Shown: in pieces, positions 1 to 11,884 of the stretch
Layout of the letters: every line of letters begins with the position of its first letter
Numbering within the stretch: the first letter of the stretch is position 1
DNA from: Prillingera fragicola
Lineage: Eukaryota; Basidiomycota; Tremellomycetes; Trichosporonales; Trichosporonaceae
NCBI GenBank assembly: GCA_002335605.1
Contig: BEDY01000001.1
Location: 3,596,001-3,660,000, forward strand
DNA length: 64,000 nt
Direction of reading: 5' to 3'
Program-made: the position numbers and the translations under genes
The notes under the pieces: model-generated
What the model was told of the DNA's origin: nothing
Seen by the model: the letters and a program-made list of their open reading frames with translations, nothing else
The model's database searches: none

Positions 1-2604
1 CTTGGAGAAGAAGCAAACAAGGGGCTTGCGGAAGTCACGCTGCTGCTGACGACGGAGCACGTGGAAGTAGTTGGCAGGGGTGGTGGGGTAGACGACCTGC
101 ATGTTGCAGTCCTGGTGCTGGCGCTCGAGCTTCTCGGGCGAGGGGTAGACACGGGGGTCGTCGTCACAGAGCTGGAGGAAACGCTCGAGACGGCCCGAAG
201 AGTGCTCGGGACCCTGTCCGTCGTAACCGTGGGGGAGCGAGACAACCATACCGGTGCGCTGGAGCCACTTGCGCTCACCCGAGGCAAGGAACTGGTCAAT
301 GATACACTGAGCAGTGTTGGCAAAGTCACCGAACTGGGCCTCCCACATGGTGAGCGAGTTGGGCGAGACGAGCGAGTAACCAAGCTCAAAGCCCATGGTG
401 CCGTACTCGGAAAGATGCGAGTTGGTGACGGTGAACGATCCCTGGTCAGCCGAGAGGTGCTTCAAGGGGACGTAAGTCGACTCGTCGACCTGGTCGTGGA
501 TGAGAGCGTGACGCTGCGAGAAGGTACCACGCTCGACGTCCTGACCCGAAACACGGACGTGGGTGCCCTCGAGGCAGAGCGAACCAAAGGCAAGAGCCTC
601 GGCGGTCGACCAGTCGATGTTCTTGCCCTCGGCGACAGTCTTGCCACGGTTGGCAATGATACGGGCGAGGTTCTTGTGGGCGGTAAAGCCCTCGGGGTAG
701 CTCGAGATGACCTTGCCAATCTCCTTGAGCCTGGCCTCGGTGACACCGGTGGGGTTCTGGGGGAGAATGTTCTCTGCAAGCTCCTTGGGGCTGGGGAAGC
801 CCTCCCACGAGGACGAGAGCCACTCACGGGTCGAAGGCTTGTACTCCTTGGAGGCGTCGGCAGCCTTCTCAAGCATGCCCCAGACCCACTGGCGGTGCTC
901 GTCAATCTCCTTCGAGGTAAAGCTGCCCTCCTTGACAAGCTGGTCGGTGTAGATCGAGAGGACGGTGGGCTGCTTCTGGATAGCCTTGTACATCTTGGGC
1001 TGGGTGAACGAGGGCTGGTCAGTCTCGTTGTGTCCGTGGCGACGGTAGCAGACAATGTCGATGACGACGTCCTTCTTAAAGGTAGCGCGCCACTCGGCGG
1101 CGAGCATGCACACAAAGTTGACAGCCTCGACGTTGTCACCGTTGACGTGGAAGATGGGGGCGTCAATCGACTTGGCAATGTCCGAAGGGTAAGGAGTCGA
1201 ACGCGAGAAGCGGGGGTCGGTGGTGAAACCAATCTGGTTGTTGACAATCAGGTGGATGGTACCGCCAGTGCCGTAGTTCTGGAGGTGGTGCATGCCCATG
1301 GTCTCATAGACGACACCCTGGCCAGCGAAAGCGGCGTCACCGTGGAGGAGGACACCCATGGCCGAGTCGCAAGTACCCTCGTCACCCTCAAAGTGCTGGA
1401 TGGCGCGGGTCTTGCCAAGGACGACGGGGTCCTCGGCCTCGAGATGCGAGGGGTTGGCAACGAGCGAAAGCGACACCTTCTTGCCCGAGGGGGTGGGACG
1501 GACGTAGTTGGCGCCGAGGTGGTACTTGACGTCACCACCACTGTCCTCACCGCCCTCAATGTTGCCGGCAAACTCGTTGAGAATGGCCTCGATGGGCTTG
1601 CGAATGACGTTGCCGAGAACGTTGAGACGACCACGGTGGGGCATACCAATGACGATCGACTTGACACCACGGTCAACCGAAGCGTCGATAAGACCCTTCA
1701 TACCGGGGATGAGCGACTCGCATCCCTCGAGACCGAAACGCTTCTCGTTGGGGAACTTTGTGGCAATAAACTTCTCAAAGAGCTCCGACCAGATGGTGCG
1801 GTCGAGAATCATGCGCTTCTCCTCAGTCGAGTAGCTCCACTGGGTGGGGACCTCGACACGCTCACGGATCCAGTCGCACTGTCCGCGGTCCGAAATGTGG
1901 ACGTACTGGATACCGACGCTGGTGCAGTACATGCGCTTGAGCTCGTCGATAATCTGGCCAAGGGTGAGCTTGTCGCCCTCAACCGAGCCGACAAAGCGGG
2001 GGAGGATACCGGGGCCGAGAGTAAACTCCTTGGAGAGGTCCTCCTGGGTCCAGCCGTAGTACTCAATGTTCAACTCGGGGGGAGCGGTGCCCTCGAGGTC
2101 GGCGTTGGTGATGCCCAGGGGGTCAAGCTTGGCAATGTGGTGACCGCGGACCTGGTAAGCACGGACAAGGAGCTGGACCTTGAGGTAGTCGGTGACATCG
2201 CCAGAGCCCTCAACGTTGAGGGTGGGGCTGCCGCCGGCAGCCTCGGGGACGGAGGCGGTAGCGACACCGGGGGGAGGGCTGTAAGCCTGCGACGAGGGGA
2301 GACCCTTGTCGAGGCCGCCAAAGTATGCCTGCCACGAAGCGTGGACCGACTTGGGGTCCTTCTTCCAGTTGCGGTACATCCTAGAGTAACAATTAGTACA
2401 TTTGCCTGGGCAGCCGTCGCGTGATGTCACTCACTCCTCCATGTAGTACTGGTTGCTGCCACTGGCAAAGGCGTCATTGGGGCTGGGGGGAACAGCCTTT
2501 GCGGGCTGAGCGTAGCGGCGGATGCCCTTGAGCGACAGCAGAGGGGTGGCCGAAGGGACGAGACGCGCGGCGCGGGGGGCCTGGCGATTCAATGTGCGAA
2601 GCAT
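1..2604 (-). CDS. KGD1: 2-oxoglutarate dehydrogenase E1 component, mitochondrial (C-terminus off the window)
   Basis: This is the thiamine-diphosphate E1 subunit of the 2-oxoglutarate dehydrogenase complex, which decarboxylates 2-oxoglutarate in the mitochondrial matrix. The start at 2604 gives [16 protein letters not shown], an Arg-rich presequence without acidic residues. One 54-nt intron (2381-2434, branch TACTAAT) joins MEE to MYRNWKKDP. The 850 residues visible include family-typical stretches: [64 protein letters not shown]. Family members are about 1,000 residues, so roughly the last 150-200 lie beyond the left edge. The opposite strand stays open for almost the whole gene, which suggests strong codon bias and high expression (inference). 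Identification is secure. Confidence 0.96.
2381..2434 (-). other. KGD1 intron with a TACTAAT branch site
   Basis: GTGAGT donor, TACTAAT branch motif 9 nt before the CTAG acceptor. It is a model for splice signals in this genome; most other introns use CTGAC or CTAAC. Confidence 0.9.
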
Positions 2605-4960
2605 TGTCGTAAGCGCTCTGTAGAGCCGGAGGAAGGAGTGGTGAGAGAGGAGAAGGGGGGAGGTGTTGACGAGATCCTAGTCGTGCTCTACGCAGAGAGG
2701 ACCTAGTCGAAAGTTAAAGGTAGATGAGGGGTTTTTGCCGTCGAGACGGATTAGAGAGGAGTTGGGTTGCGGCAATGGCAAGAGAGAGATGCTGAAGAGG
2801 GCGAGTGGTGGGGGGGTCGAAGGGGACGAGGCCTCGTGAGCGGCTGCTTGCTGCTGAGCTGCTGAGTGGGTGCTCACAGTGGGCAGGCCTGCCTGCGTAG
2901 TGGATTTGGTCCCTCACTCATCTCGCCGCGGACAAACGCGGCGAGCCGACGGGAGCAAATATAGGCTGTACCAGCCGAGAAACGCCGACTTGAGCATCCG
3001 TCGACGGCATGCATCCCCCAGGCGCATCTCCGTCCTGCCCGCACACGGTGACGAGGGCCGACGCAATGTATGCGCATGCACAACGGGTCGCATGGACTGC
3101 AGAAGAGTTACAACAACTACAAACAGAAGGAACGCAAGCGGCGCTTGGAAAGTGGCACTTTTGCGTTGCAGAAACTGGAGATCGACGTCATCAATGATAA
3201 TGTGCACGACCACCAAAAGGGTTTCGGTAGATTGTCAGCCCCACTCAAGCAGGCACCGACGCATTACAATGCTCTCAAATGTCAATTAGAAAAGCATGTG
3301 TCGACTGATTTGACCGCAAGATGCTGCATTCTACAGCTTGGCGTGGGATGTTTGTACATCTGTGTGTCTTGTGGGGTAGTCTCTTGCCTTCTTCGGTGTG
3401 ACAGTTTGGACAAGGTCAGTGCGATGTGCACGGGCATACGGTCTGTCCCCTGTCATGTCTGTCAGCTGTCAGGTGACAGACCACCCGCACTCCCGTCCAA
3501 GCTAGACGCGTCAACGCCGATGCAACTTTGTGGCTCTCTCAAGTGCCACGTACATAGTTAACGTTGCTGCCACGCACAGTGTTAATGATGATCACAGTCA
3601 TCATGACGCCTTGGCCACAACCGTCGTCGCCACAACCAACTCACTCGCGCCAAGAGGTGTACCTGGGGTTGATCGCCCAATTGACCGATTGGCCGAATTC
3701 CCCAACACTGTGGCTCCCAACCCACGGTGCACTTCAAACGCATATTCACAAAGGCACTCCTGCGCGAGCTCTATGCAGCGCGTTCCCGTATCCTCGCATA
3801 TGCATCACACCTGGTCCGGGCCACCCCCGCAAGCGGCAGAGGTGGACGGCAATCTCAGCGCCGGGGCCGTTGGGCCGTTATCCCGCCTGACCGAGGGGTT
3901 GTCACTTATCAGGGCGCAATGTGGCGGTAATCCAGTCGCGGCGGTCGGTGACAGCGATGCCTGTGGGGCTGCATGCTGCATTCAATATGTCACATGCAGC
4001 GTTGATGGAGCGTTGACGGATATCTGCAGGCAGCGTGCATACAGAATAACAGTTGGCTCACTCCCCGTCCTCAGCGTCGATCAAGTCGCGCACCACTGGA
4101 GCGCAATGCTTCTCAATGCACCAGATGTCTCACAGAGAGTGCACCAACACAGCCCACCAACACCATTCGTGTCCGTTCAAGCCCATCGAGCAAGACATGG
4201 CCGTCAACTCTCGGGCGGTAGTCAACGCATACGCCACACTGACCATGTCATGCCGAACCCCTCACTCTACTGCCTATGCGCCAGGTCCTTGATGTTCAGC
4301 CATGGGCAATCTGCAACAGACAATCACTTCGCTCGCAGAGATAGACGGACCACGAACGTCATGGGCTATAGGGCCTATGCTCCTTCTGTCCGACTAGGAC
4401 GCTGAAAGGAGTGACACGCGACTGCTCCTCCAAGCACCACAGGATCCCTCCAAGAAGCTGGACTCCGCACGTATCTCACTGTCTGGGGTCTATCTGAGCG
4501 TCTGATTGGCACCAGGGATTGTCGGACGACTTGCCGCCGTTTCTTAACGGTCTGTGTCGCCTCATCATCGTGCAGGAGCATTCTGAGAGATGACGTCGTG
4601 GTATGTGGAGTGCTTGACAGTGGGCGTTGCTCGATCTCAGCAAGTGGTAAGCGCTTGCGCAAGTGTTGCTTGCTGGAGCGAGGGAGCAGGTCATCGATGC
4701 TGCAGTGCTGCATGCATGCAGGCTTGCAGCTGCAGGTCAGTGATCAGTGATGAGTAGCAAACAGGTGTGACTGGTGCGACGAAACCCAGGGTCATGGCCA
4801 CGTGCGCGTCAGTTCAAATCGGAATGTTCCACCACCGTCGCCTCCACTTTCAGTTGCATTTGGTGCTTTCTACGTTTCTTCCGGCTTCTGTCTTGCGCCG
4901 TTTGGGCCAGGACAGCACTCCATGCACGTATAGGAGACCTATACGCAGATGGGGACGCGC
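2605..4960. other. Long intergenic region upstream of KGD1
   Basis: About 2.36 kb between the KGD1 start and the FPR1 stop. The first 300 bp are purine-rich on the plus strand, so the KGD1 leader would be pyrimidine-rich, a common feature of strong fungal promoters. ORFs here (for example plus 3530-4405, GTG start) lack recognisable domains or splice structure, and I do not call them genes. A cluster of TGTCA motifs lies at 3450-3481. Confidence 0.6.
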
Positions 4961-5588
4961 TTAGTTGATGCCAAGGAGCTCGACCTCGAACTTGAGGGTC
5001 GAGTTGGGGCTGCAAGCACGTCAGCATGATGATCTCGCGGTCTCGCCGTGTCACCCACGGGATGACAGGGGGGAAGCCCCTCTCGCCGTAAGCGTAGTCA
5101 GCTGTGGAGAGATCAGCGCGAGTCCGAGGAGTGACGCAGCAACGCACGAGTGGCCGTGAGGATGGCTCGCTCGCCTACGCTCAGCTGAACGACCCCCTCA
5201 TCCCATCCCTATTACGTAAGCTTCCTATGCATTGCGACAGTGCTTGGCCTACCTTGATGACCTGGCCGACACCGATGCTGCACTGGAAGGGCTTTCCGCG
5301 GTCGCGCGAAGAGTCAAACTTGGAGCCGTCGAGGAGGGTGCCGACGTCTGGAAACGATTAGCAACATTCTGTGATTAGTAGACTGACAGTGGATGGAGAC
5401 CTTGTCGCCCTGGTGATTGTCAGCTGTGTGTGCTTGCCGTGGATGCCTTTGGCAAACTTACCTTCTTGGGGAAGGTCTTGCCGTCGCCGGCAGTGATACG
5501 CTGCAGATCGAGTTAGCTGGTGCGAGCAATGACGGCGAGCTTGCTGCTGCTCGGTGCTGCTACTACACACCTCAACGGTAACGCCCAT
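4961..5588 (-). CDS. FPR1: FK506-binding protein, FKBP12-type peptidyl-prolyl isomerase
   Basis: A cytosolic peptidyl-prolyl cis-trans isomerase, known in fungi as the receptor through which FK506 and rapamycin inhibit calcineurin and TOR. Seven exons (5571-5588, 5462-5500, 5388-5409, 5253-5347, 5148-5208, 5059-5101, 4961-5009) join into exactly 108 residues, the normal family length, starting [20 protein letters not shown] and ending [14 protein letters not shown]. The drug-pocket residues are visible: Tyr in SIHYVG, Phe-Asp in SKFDSSRD, Phe in KPFQ, Ile and Trp in VIKGWDEG, Tyr in PDYAYGERG, Phe in LKFEVELL. Introns are 40-70 nt. The short exons hide the gene from simple ORF finding. It should be drug-sensitive since no pocket residue is changed (inference). 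Confidence 0.95.
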
Positions 5589-6335
5589 TCTGATTGAAGT
5601 AGTGTGGAGAGTGCGTGCGGTGGTAAGAGTGCGAGTAGTGCGAGGGAGGATGGACCTGAACATTGATGAGAAGGAAAGAAATAGGTATCGGGAGGGCTTG
5701 CAACGTTTCCAACCAGGTGCAGCAGCTGCCACCCCAAACGGGGGCACACCGTGACGCGACCGCCCTCGTGCACGCACCCACCCCGCACCCCAGAACGACC
5801 TCCACCTCTAGCCAATCGGGGTTACGTTTCCGATGGCGTCAGAGGCACTTGTGCACTTGTGGCAGCATCCTCCCTCACCTTCCAGGGGTCAGCGTGGCAT
5901 GCACACGCTGATGCACTACTGATCCCAGCACGCCACGTCGGTGCTACAAGGCATGCAAGGCATGCTAAACGCTAGATTCAGTAACGCACACAAGGTGTCA
6001 CAGCGGTGCTACTGCGCTAGGGTGATCCGTTTGAGGGGCCAGTTTGACAGCTCCGGAACACGATTCCCACGTCTCAGTCTATTGGCAACCACTCCTTCCC
6101 CTCGGATCCTCGGATCAGCTCCCTCAGACCTTCCCCAGGCGCTTCCCCGCTCACGCCCGCTGCGCCGCAGGGCAGTTGTGCCACCAGCCACAGTGCAGCA
6201 TCCGACTTGCGTCACTGGCTTGAGTGGAGGCTGGCAAGGTCTCGGACGCGGCGTAGTGTATCTGGCGGGCCTATTCCTAGGCATGCGCGTTATCATTATC
6301 AGTTCAACCCCGACGCTATGTGCAACAATGCATAT
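5589..6335. other. Intergenic region, FPR1 promoter and PPWD1 3' flank
   Basis: About 750 bp. It contains the FPR1 promoter and the 3' end of the next gene. I see no supported gene or RNA here. Confidence 0.6.
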
Positions 6336-8444
6336 CTACTCGAGCGTAATCGACATCATCCGGATCTCGTCAAACGGTTTGTCGCCCTTGTCCGTCTTGA
6401 CATTCTCAATAGAGTGAATCACCTCAAACCCGCTCGTCGCACGGCCAAACACAGTGTGCTTGTTGTCGAGCCATGGAGTCGCGACCGTCGTGATAAAGAA
6501 CTGCGAGCCGTTCGTGTTGGGTCCAGCGTTGGCAGACGACAACGTGTATGGCCTGTCGTGCGTGGCCAAGGGCGAAAACTCGTCTTCAAACTCGCCTCCC
6601 CAGATCGACTCGCCACCACTGCCCGTACCCGTGGGGTCACCACCTTGGAGCATAAACTTTTTGATGATGCGGTGGAAAATGACATTGTTGTAGTAGCCGT
6701 CGCGCGCGTGCGTGACAAAGTTCTCCACCGTCTTGGGCGCGACGTGCGGGAACAGTTGCATGTGAATGTCACCCATGGTCGTGTGGATCGTGCACGACGT
6801 CGGCAGGGCGGCCTTCTTTGGCTCGGCGGCGAGCGCGACAGTACGCTCCTCATGCGTCGGCCGCTCGTTGAACACGTCACGGTCGCTGCTCCTCGAGTCC
6901 TCATCCTTGCCGCGGCCAAACAAGTAGAAGCGCTGCTTCTTGTACGCCGTCGCAAACAGAGTTGGGTCACGCGCCGCCTTCTCCTCCAAGAGCGGGTTGG
7001 ACGACGCAGCCATGGCCAGAGTCTGGATAGTCTGCTTGGCAGGGGCACCCTGGAACACGGCCAGGTTGAGGAATCGCAAGACCTCGTCCTTGCCAACCAC
7101 ACGAGCCACCTTGTTGGTCACAGTGTTGACCACCTTGATGCCTAGCAACGTAGGGTAGATGATAAAGTTGCCGCTCTCGTCCCAAACTGCGTTCGCGGTA
7201 CGCAGCGCACCGCCAGGCCCACTCTCGTCGCGGTCCAGCTCGCGTTCAATGGCCAGTCGACGCCCAAAGTCCATGTCGTCGAGCTTGAACACGGCGGTAC
7301 CGGCCTGCTGCATCTCGGAGACCGCAGTGAGCGACTCGTCATATGTCCTGGTGAGCTTGCCGGTGAGCGTGTTGAAGACGTGGACGGCACGCGAAGGAAG
7401 AGCAATGCACGCAAAGTGCGAGCCATTGGGGGAGAAAGTGAGCGAGGTGGGGATGGTCCTCGTCTTTTTAAAGTGGAAGAGATCGGTCGAGCTCTTGTAC
7501 TGCCACATGCCGGGTGCCGCAGGCAGACTCCAGGGCTCGCTAGGCTGCCAGTACTCGACAAATCCAGCCTCATCCGCAGACACGACGACGTCATACTTGG
7601 CGCAGTAGACCATGAGATGCACAGGCGAGCGGTGAATCTTGTCCAGAGTGTAGAGCGGACTCTTGCCGTCTCCCCTTCCGTCGAATATCCTAATCTTGTT
7701 CGACGCAACGTCCGAGACAGCCAGAAGCGCCTGGCCAGCTCCAGGCTCGTGAATCCAGCAGCATGCCTTTGGCGTAAAGTCAAACTTCAGAATGTTGATC
7801 ATGTCTGCCGTCAGCCCGGTTCCAACGACCCTGGTACCCACCAAAGTTGACAACATCAAACACGCGACCCTCGTTGTTAGCGCTGATTGAGGCAAAGAAT
7901 TTGCCATCCTGGCTGGCGCTGACATCCACAATTGCTTGCAAAGACGTGCGGTAGTGCTTGACGAACTCGATACCCTGTTCCTGCTTCTTCCATAGTTTCA
8001 AGTGCCCGTCGGCGCTTGTCGTGATGAGAAAGTTGGTCCTGCGGTGTCAGCCCTCATACAGATTCAGCCTGAGATGTACTGACTTTGTCATTGTCACAAA
8101 GTTGACAGTATCGCGGTGCATGAACGACTTGTAGTAGCGGTCAGACTCCGGCAAGTGTTCAAGGAAGAGTCGCTCGTGAGCAAGCACCGCGCGCTTCTTT
8201 TTCCGGCCGTTGGTCATGACCACAGCTTCCTCACTATCGGGGACTGGCATGGGACCTATACGTGTTAGTTACAGCCACCTAGCGCCGCACACTACTCACC
8301 GATCTCGTCGTCAGAGTCGTCCTCATCTGCCGGTGGCATTTGGGGAGCGTCACGCGACGCCGAGCCCCCAGCAATTGGCTCTGGCGAGTCATTTTGGCGC
8401 GTACGCTTTCCAAGCGTTGTGCTTGTTGCCTCGCCGTCCGACAT
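6336..8444 (-). CDS. WD40-repeat cyclophilin, PPWD1 type (spliceosome-associated)
   Basis: Four exons (8300-8444, 8084-8255, 7842-8038, 6336-7804) encode 660 residues, close to the ~650 of animal PPWD1. The N-terminus is acidic ([10 protein letters not shown]). It is followed by WD40 repeats beginning with [19 protein letters not shown], and a C-terminal cyclophilin domain of about 155 residues starting near [17 protein letters not shown]. The cyclophilin keeps the catalytic Arg ([18 protein letters not shown]), the [10 protein letters not shown] strand and the Trp in [13 protein letters not shown]. It has Ser where the family usually has Met before [14 protein letters not shown]1 is known from late spliceosome complexes. 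Introns are 37-45 nt. The gene is divergent from the CPSF73 gene, 235 bp away. Confidence 0.93.
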
Positions 8445-8679
8445 TCCTTATTAGTGGGAGAGTTGGGGTAGTATATAGTCTTGGAAGTACGCAGCTTGAA
8501 TGTTGTTTGATGATCTTGAATGTCATTTCGAATCACGTGACCTTCACGTGGTCGCCACCATCTACAAAGTGAACCACCACCAAATGCTAACCACAACCAA
8601 CGTATTTGTACATCACTTCCTGCTCTGAACACTCGCTCCCTTCCTTGCCTAGGAAGATAGATAACCGGCTCAGCCAAAA
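8445..8679. promoter_or_regulatory. Divergent promoter between PPWD1 and CPSF73 genes
   Basis: Only 235 bp separate the two start codons, so the two genes must share regulatory DNA. Both products act in pre-mRNA processing. A CACGTG core occurs twice in the middle (8535-8550). Confidence 0.6.
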
Positions 8680-11021
8680 ATGAGCCACCACCGACGTCGC
8701 CACGGCCACCGCGCGCAACCGCCCGTTCAGGTCGTTGCCCCAGGACCAGCAGGCGACGATGCTCCTTCGCTCAGCGTCACAATGTTGGGCGCCGGACAGG
8801 AGGTCGGCCGCTCCTGCTGTGTTATCCAGCACCGTGGCAAGACTGTCGTATGTGATGCCGGATTGCATCCAGCATATCCAGGTCTTGGTGGCTTGCCGTT
8901 CATTGACGAGCTCGACTGGTCAACTGTGGACTGCATCTTAGTGACTCAGTGAGTAACGGCGCGGCGACTTCTGGGTTGTGCTGACACGGTACAGTTTCCA
9001 TGTGGATCACGCTGCCGCACTTCCTTACATTATGGAGAAGACGAACTTTCGTGACGGTAACGGCAAGGTCTACATGACACACGCAACCAAAGCCATCTAT
9101 GGTTTGACAATGGTGGACACTGTTCGAATCAAGTGAGTGCCGCATTCCTGACTCTCGCTAACGTTACAGCGACCAGCACGCGGACGCAGCAGGACGGCTA
9201 TACAATGAGGCAGACGTCCAGGCATCATGGCAAAACGCGATTGCCGTCGATTACCACCAGGATATTGTCGTTTCCGGTGGTCTACGTTTCACGCCCTACC
9301 ATGCAGGGCACGTCCTCGGCGCGTCCATGTTCTTGATCGAGATTGCAGGTCTCAAGGTCCTGTACACGGGCGACTACTCGCGCGAGGAGGACCGACATCT
9401 GGTCATTGCGGAGGTTCCTCCTATCAAGCCCGACGTCATGATCTGCGAGAGCACATTTGGTGTGCACACATTACCAGACCGCAAGGACAAGGAGGAGGCG
9501 TTCACCACGCTGGTGGGCAACATTGTGAGGCGAGGAGGCAAGGTGCTCATGCCTATTCCTTCGTTTGGCAACGGACAAGAGCTTGCGCTGTTGCTCGACG
9601 AGTACTGGAACGAACACCCTGAGCTGCAAGGCGTGCCCATCTACTTTGCATCAGGTCTCTTCCAGCGTGGAATGCGAGTCTACAAAACCTACGTCCACAC
9701 TATGAACTCGAACATTCGCTCACGTTTCGCTCGCCGCGACAACCCCTTCGACTTCAAGTTTGTCAAGTGGTTGAAAGACCCCAAGCGTCTGGACCAGAGG
9801 CAACCATGCGTGGTCATGGCGTCGGCGCAGTTTATGAGTTTTGGATTGAGTCGAGAGCTGCTGGAAGAGTGGGCGCCTGATCCCAAGAACGGCGTAATTG
9901 TCACAGGATACTCTATCGAGGGTACCATGGCGCGCACGCTGCTGGGCGAGCCCGACCACATCGAGTCATTGCGAGGCGGCAACAAGATTCCACGAAGGTG
10001 TACGGTCAAGGAGATTTCGTTTGGTGCACACGTCGACTATGCGCAAAACTCAAAGTTTATCCAGGAGATTGGCGCGCAACATGTCGTGCTGGTGCACGGC
10101 GAGGCGTCGCAGATGGGCCGTCTCCGTGCAGCACTGCGCGACTCGTACGCTACCCGTGGACAAGAGATCAACATCCACACGCCCAAGAACCTCGAGACTC
10201 TGACCCTCACCTTCCGCTCTGAGCGCATCATCAAGGCCATTGGATCGCTGGCTGACAAGCGTCCCGTGCACGGCGCCGAGGCCAAGGGTCTGCTAGTGTC
10301 CAAGGATTTCTCATACACGCTGCTGGACCCCAAGGATCTGCGTGACTTTACGGGTCTGTCGACGAGCACGATTGTGCAAAAGCAGAGCTTGCCGATGGGC
10401 GTCGACTGGAGTGTCGTCAGATGGCACCTGGAGGGCATGTACGGCGAGGTGCAGGACGACACGGACGAGGAGGGCCGCGAGCGGTTGACGGTGAGTGCAT
10501 CTTTGCCAAGCAATGCTGACAACCAGGTGATGAACGCTGTCCACGTCGTGCGCGTCTCGGACACCGAAGTGCAGATGCAGTGGGCATCTAACACCAGCAA
10601 CGACATGATTGCCGACTCGGCCCTCGTCGTCCTTCTCGGCATTGACACGAGCCCGGCCACAGTCAAGTTGACAGCCAACCCACACCCGCACGCACATCAC
10701 CACCACGAATCTGGCGCCGAGACGAATGCCGATTTCGACACACTGCACATGTTCCTCGAAGCGCACTTTGGCGACGTGACGCAGCCCAAGGCCGAGGGCG
10801 CCGACGACGACCTGCTGGAAATGAAAGTCACCGTCGACGGCGTCGACGCGACCGTCGATCTCATCTCCATGAAGGTCGAGTGCGAGTCGGCAGAGTTGCG
10901 GAAACGCATAGAGTCGGTCGTGGAAATGGCCCTCACGACAATGACGCCCCTGTCGCGCTTGTTTGCCGGACAGGGACTCGACGTCGTCCAGGAGGAGGCG
11001 GCTGTTGCTGCCGCGGCATAG
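8680..11021 (+). CDS. YSH1: Cleavage and polyadenylation endonuclease CPSF73/Ysh1
   Basis: This is the metallo-beta-lactamase/beta-CASP nuclease that cuts pre-mRNA before polyadenylation. Exon 1 is 8680-8948, exon 2 8995-9132, exon 3 from 9170. The joins restore [14 protein letters not shown], the HxHxDH zinc motif, at about residue 90. Further family blocks are [45 protein letters not shown] and [13 protein letters not shown]. The C-terminal domain contains a His-rich run (HPHAHHHH). A further GTGAGT...GCTGAC...CAG segment at 10491-10526 is exactly 36 nt and in frame; removing it gives [13 protein letters not shown] and 740 residues, keeping it gives 752. I favour splicing. Confidence 0.94.
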
Positions 11022-11884
11022 CGGGGGTCAGATATGTAGGATGATGCAGTAATAGATCATGAGCAGCTCTGTAACCTAAGGGAGAAGGCCATCTTCAGTG
11101 TTAGCCAGTTCAGTAGCGCGTCTCTTGACGAAGACGTAGAGACCAGACCGTGATACCCATAGTCAGTCAAGCAGCCCAGCGGTGTAACAGCCAGCATAGT
11201 CCTCGGCGCAGTATATTCCTAGTTCTTTCGATGCATCATGCGCACACCCGCACATCCCAACCCGCGCCCAGAGCCGGGCCTTTGTTTGTTCATTCTGTAC
11301 AGATTTCGGCAGCAGTGTCCGTCCCCTACCTATCCACTTTCCGCAGGGGTCGCGCGGCTTGGCTCGCTCACTCGCTCGCCGAGCTTCTTGTTGTGTCTGT
11401 TGATTTGGTTTCGTGTTTTCTTCTTATCCATCTTGCGCCGCTTGCGTCGCCTGTCCGCCGCTCCATGGCAGCGGCGTCGCCTACCCTGGCGCTTCTAAAT
11501 CGTACATAATCACTCGAGTGACGGGTGACACGCCCGCTCCCTACGGTTGCAGGCCTATGGTGGGACCGGAGAGGGGAGGGGCTCGAGAAAAGAAAATGGG
11601 AGAGGTTTGATACTGGTTCGCTAAGCGTGGGGTGGAGCAAGACGGATGAAACGCTGGTGAGGGGTAGGGTTGAGTGATGACAAGCACGCTTGGCAATGAT
11701 GGAATGGTGTGTGTGGTGGGGGGTGGTGAGTGGTGGTGGTGGTGACGGGGTTGGTGTGTGCAATCGAGAGAATGCCGTGCAGTTAGGCCCAGGCGCCCAG
11801 CAGGAAGTAGATTTGTGGATACGAAAGACAACAGTTGAAACCGGACACAAAGCCACAAGTCGACAAGCCGCGAGAGCTAGCTGT
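11022..11884. other. Convergent 3' flanks of YSH1 and the PPZ-type gene
   Basis: About 860 bp between two stop codons. It is rich in CT/GA tracts and GGT repeats (11700-11760). No gene seen. Confidence 0.55.

Noticed and set aside
61..2424. 787-codon plus-strand ORF opposite KGD1
   Set aside because: It is the exact reverse of a clear 2-oxoglutarate dehydrogenase gene; it has a Leu/Val/Gly/Asp-biased composition and no domain. It arises because the biased codons of KGD1 avoid those that would give stops on the other strand.
3530..4405. 291-codon plus-strand ORF in the KGD1 upstream region
   Set aside because: Begins with GTG, random-looking composition, no domain, no splice sites of the local type. 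It could be re-opened if transcripts are found.
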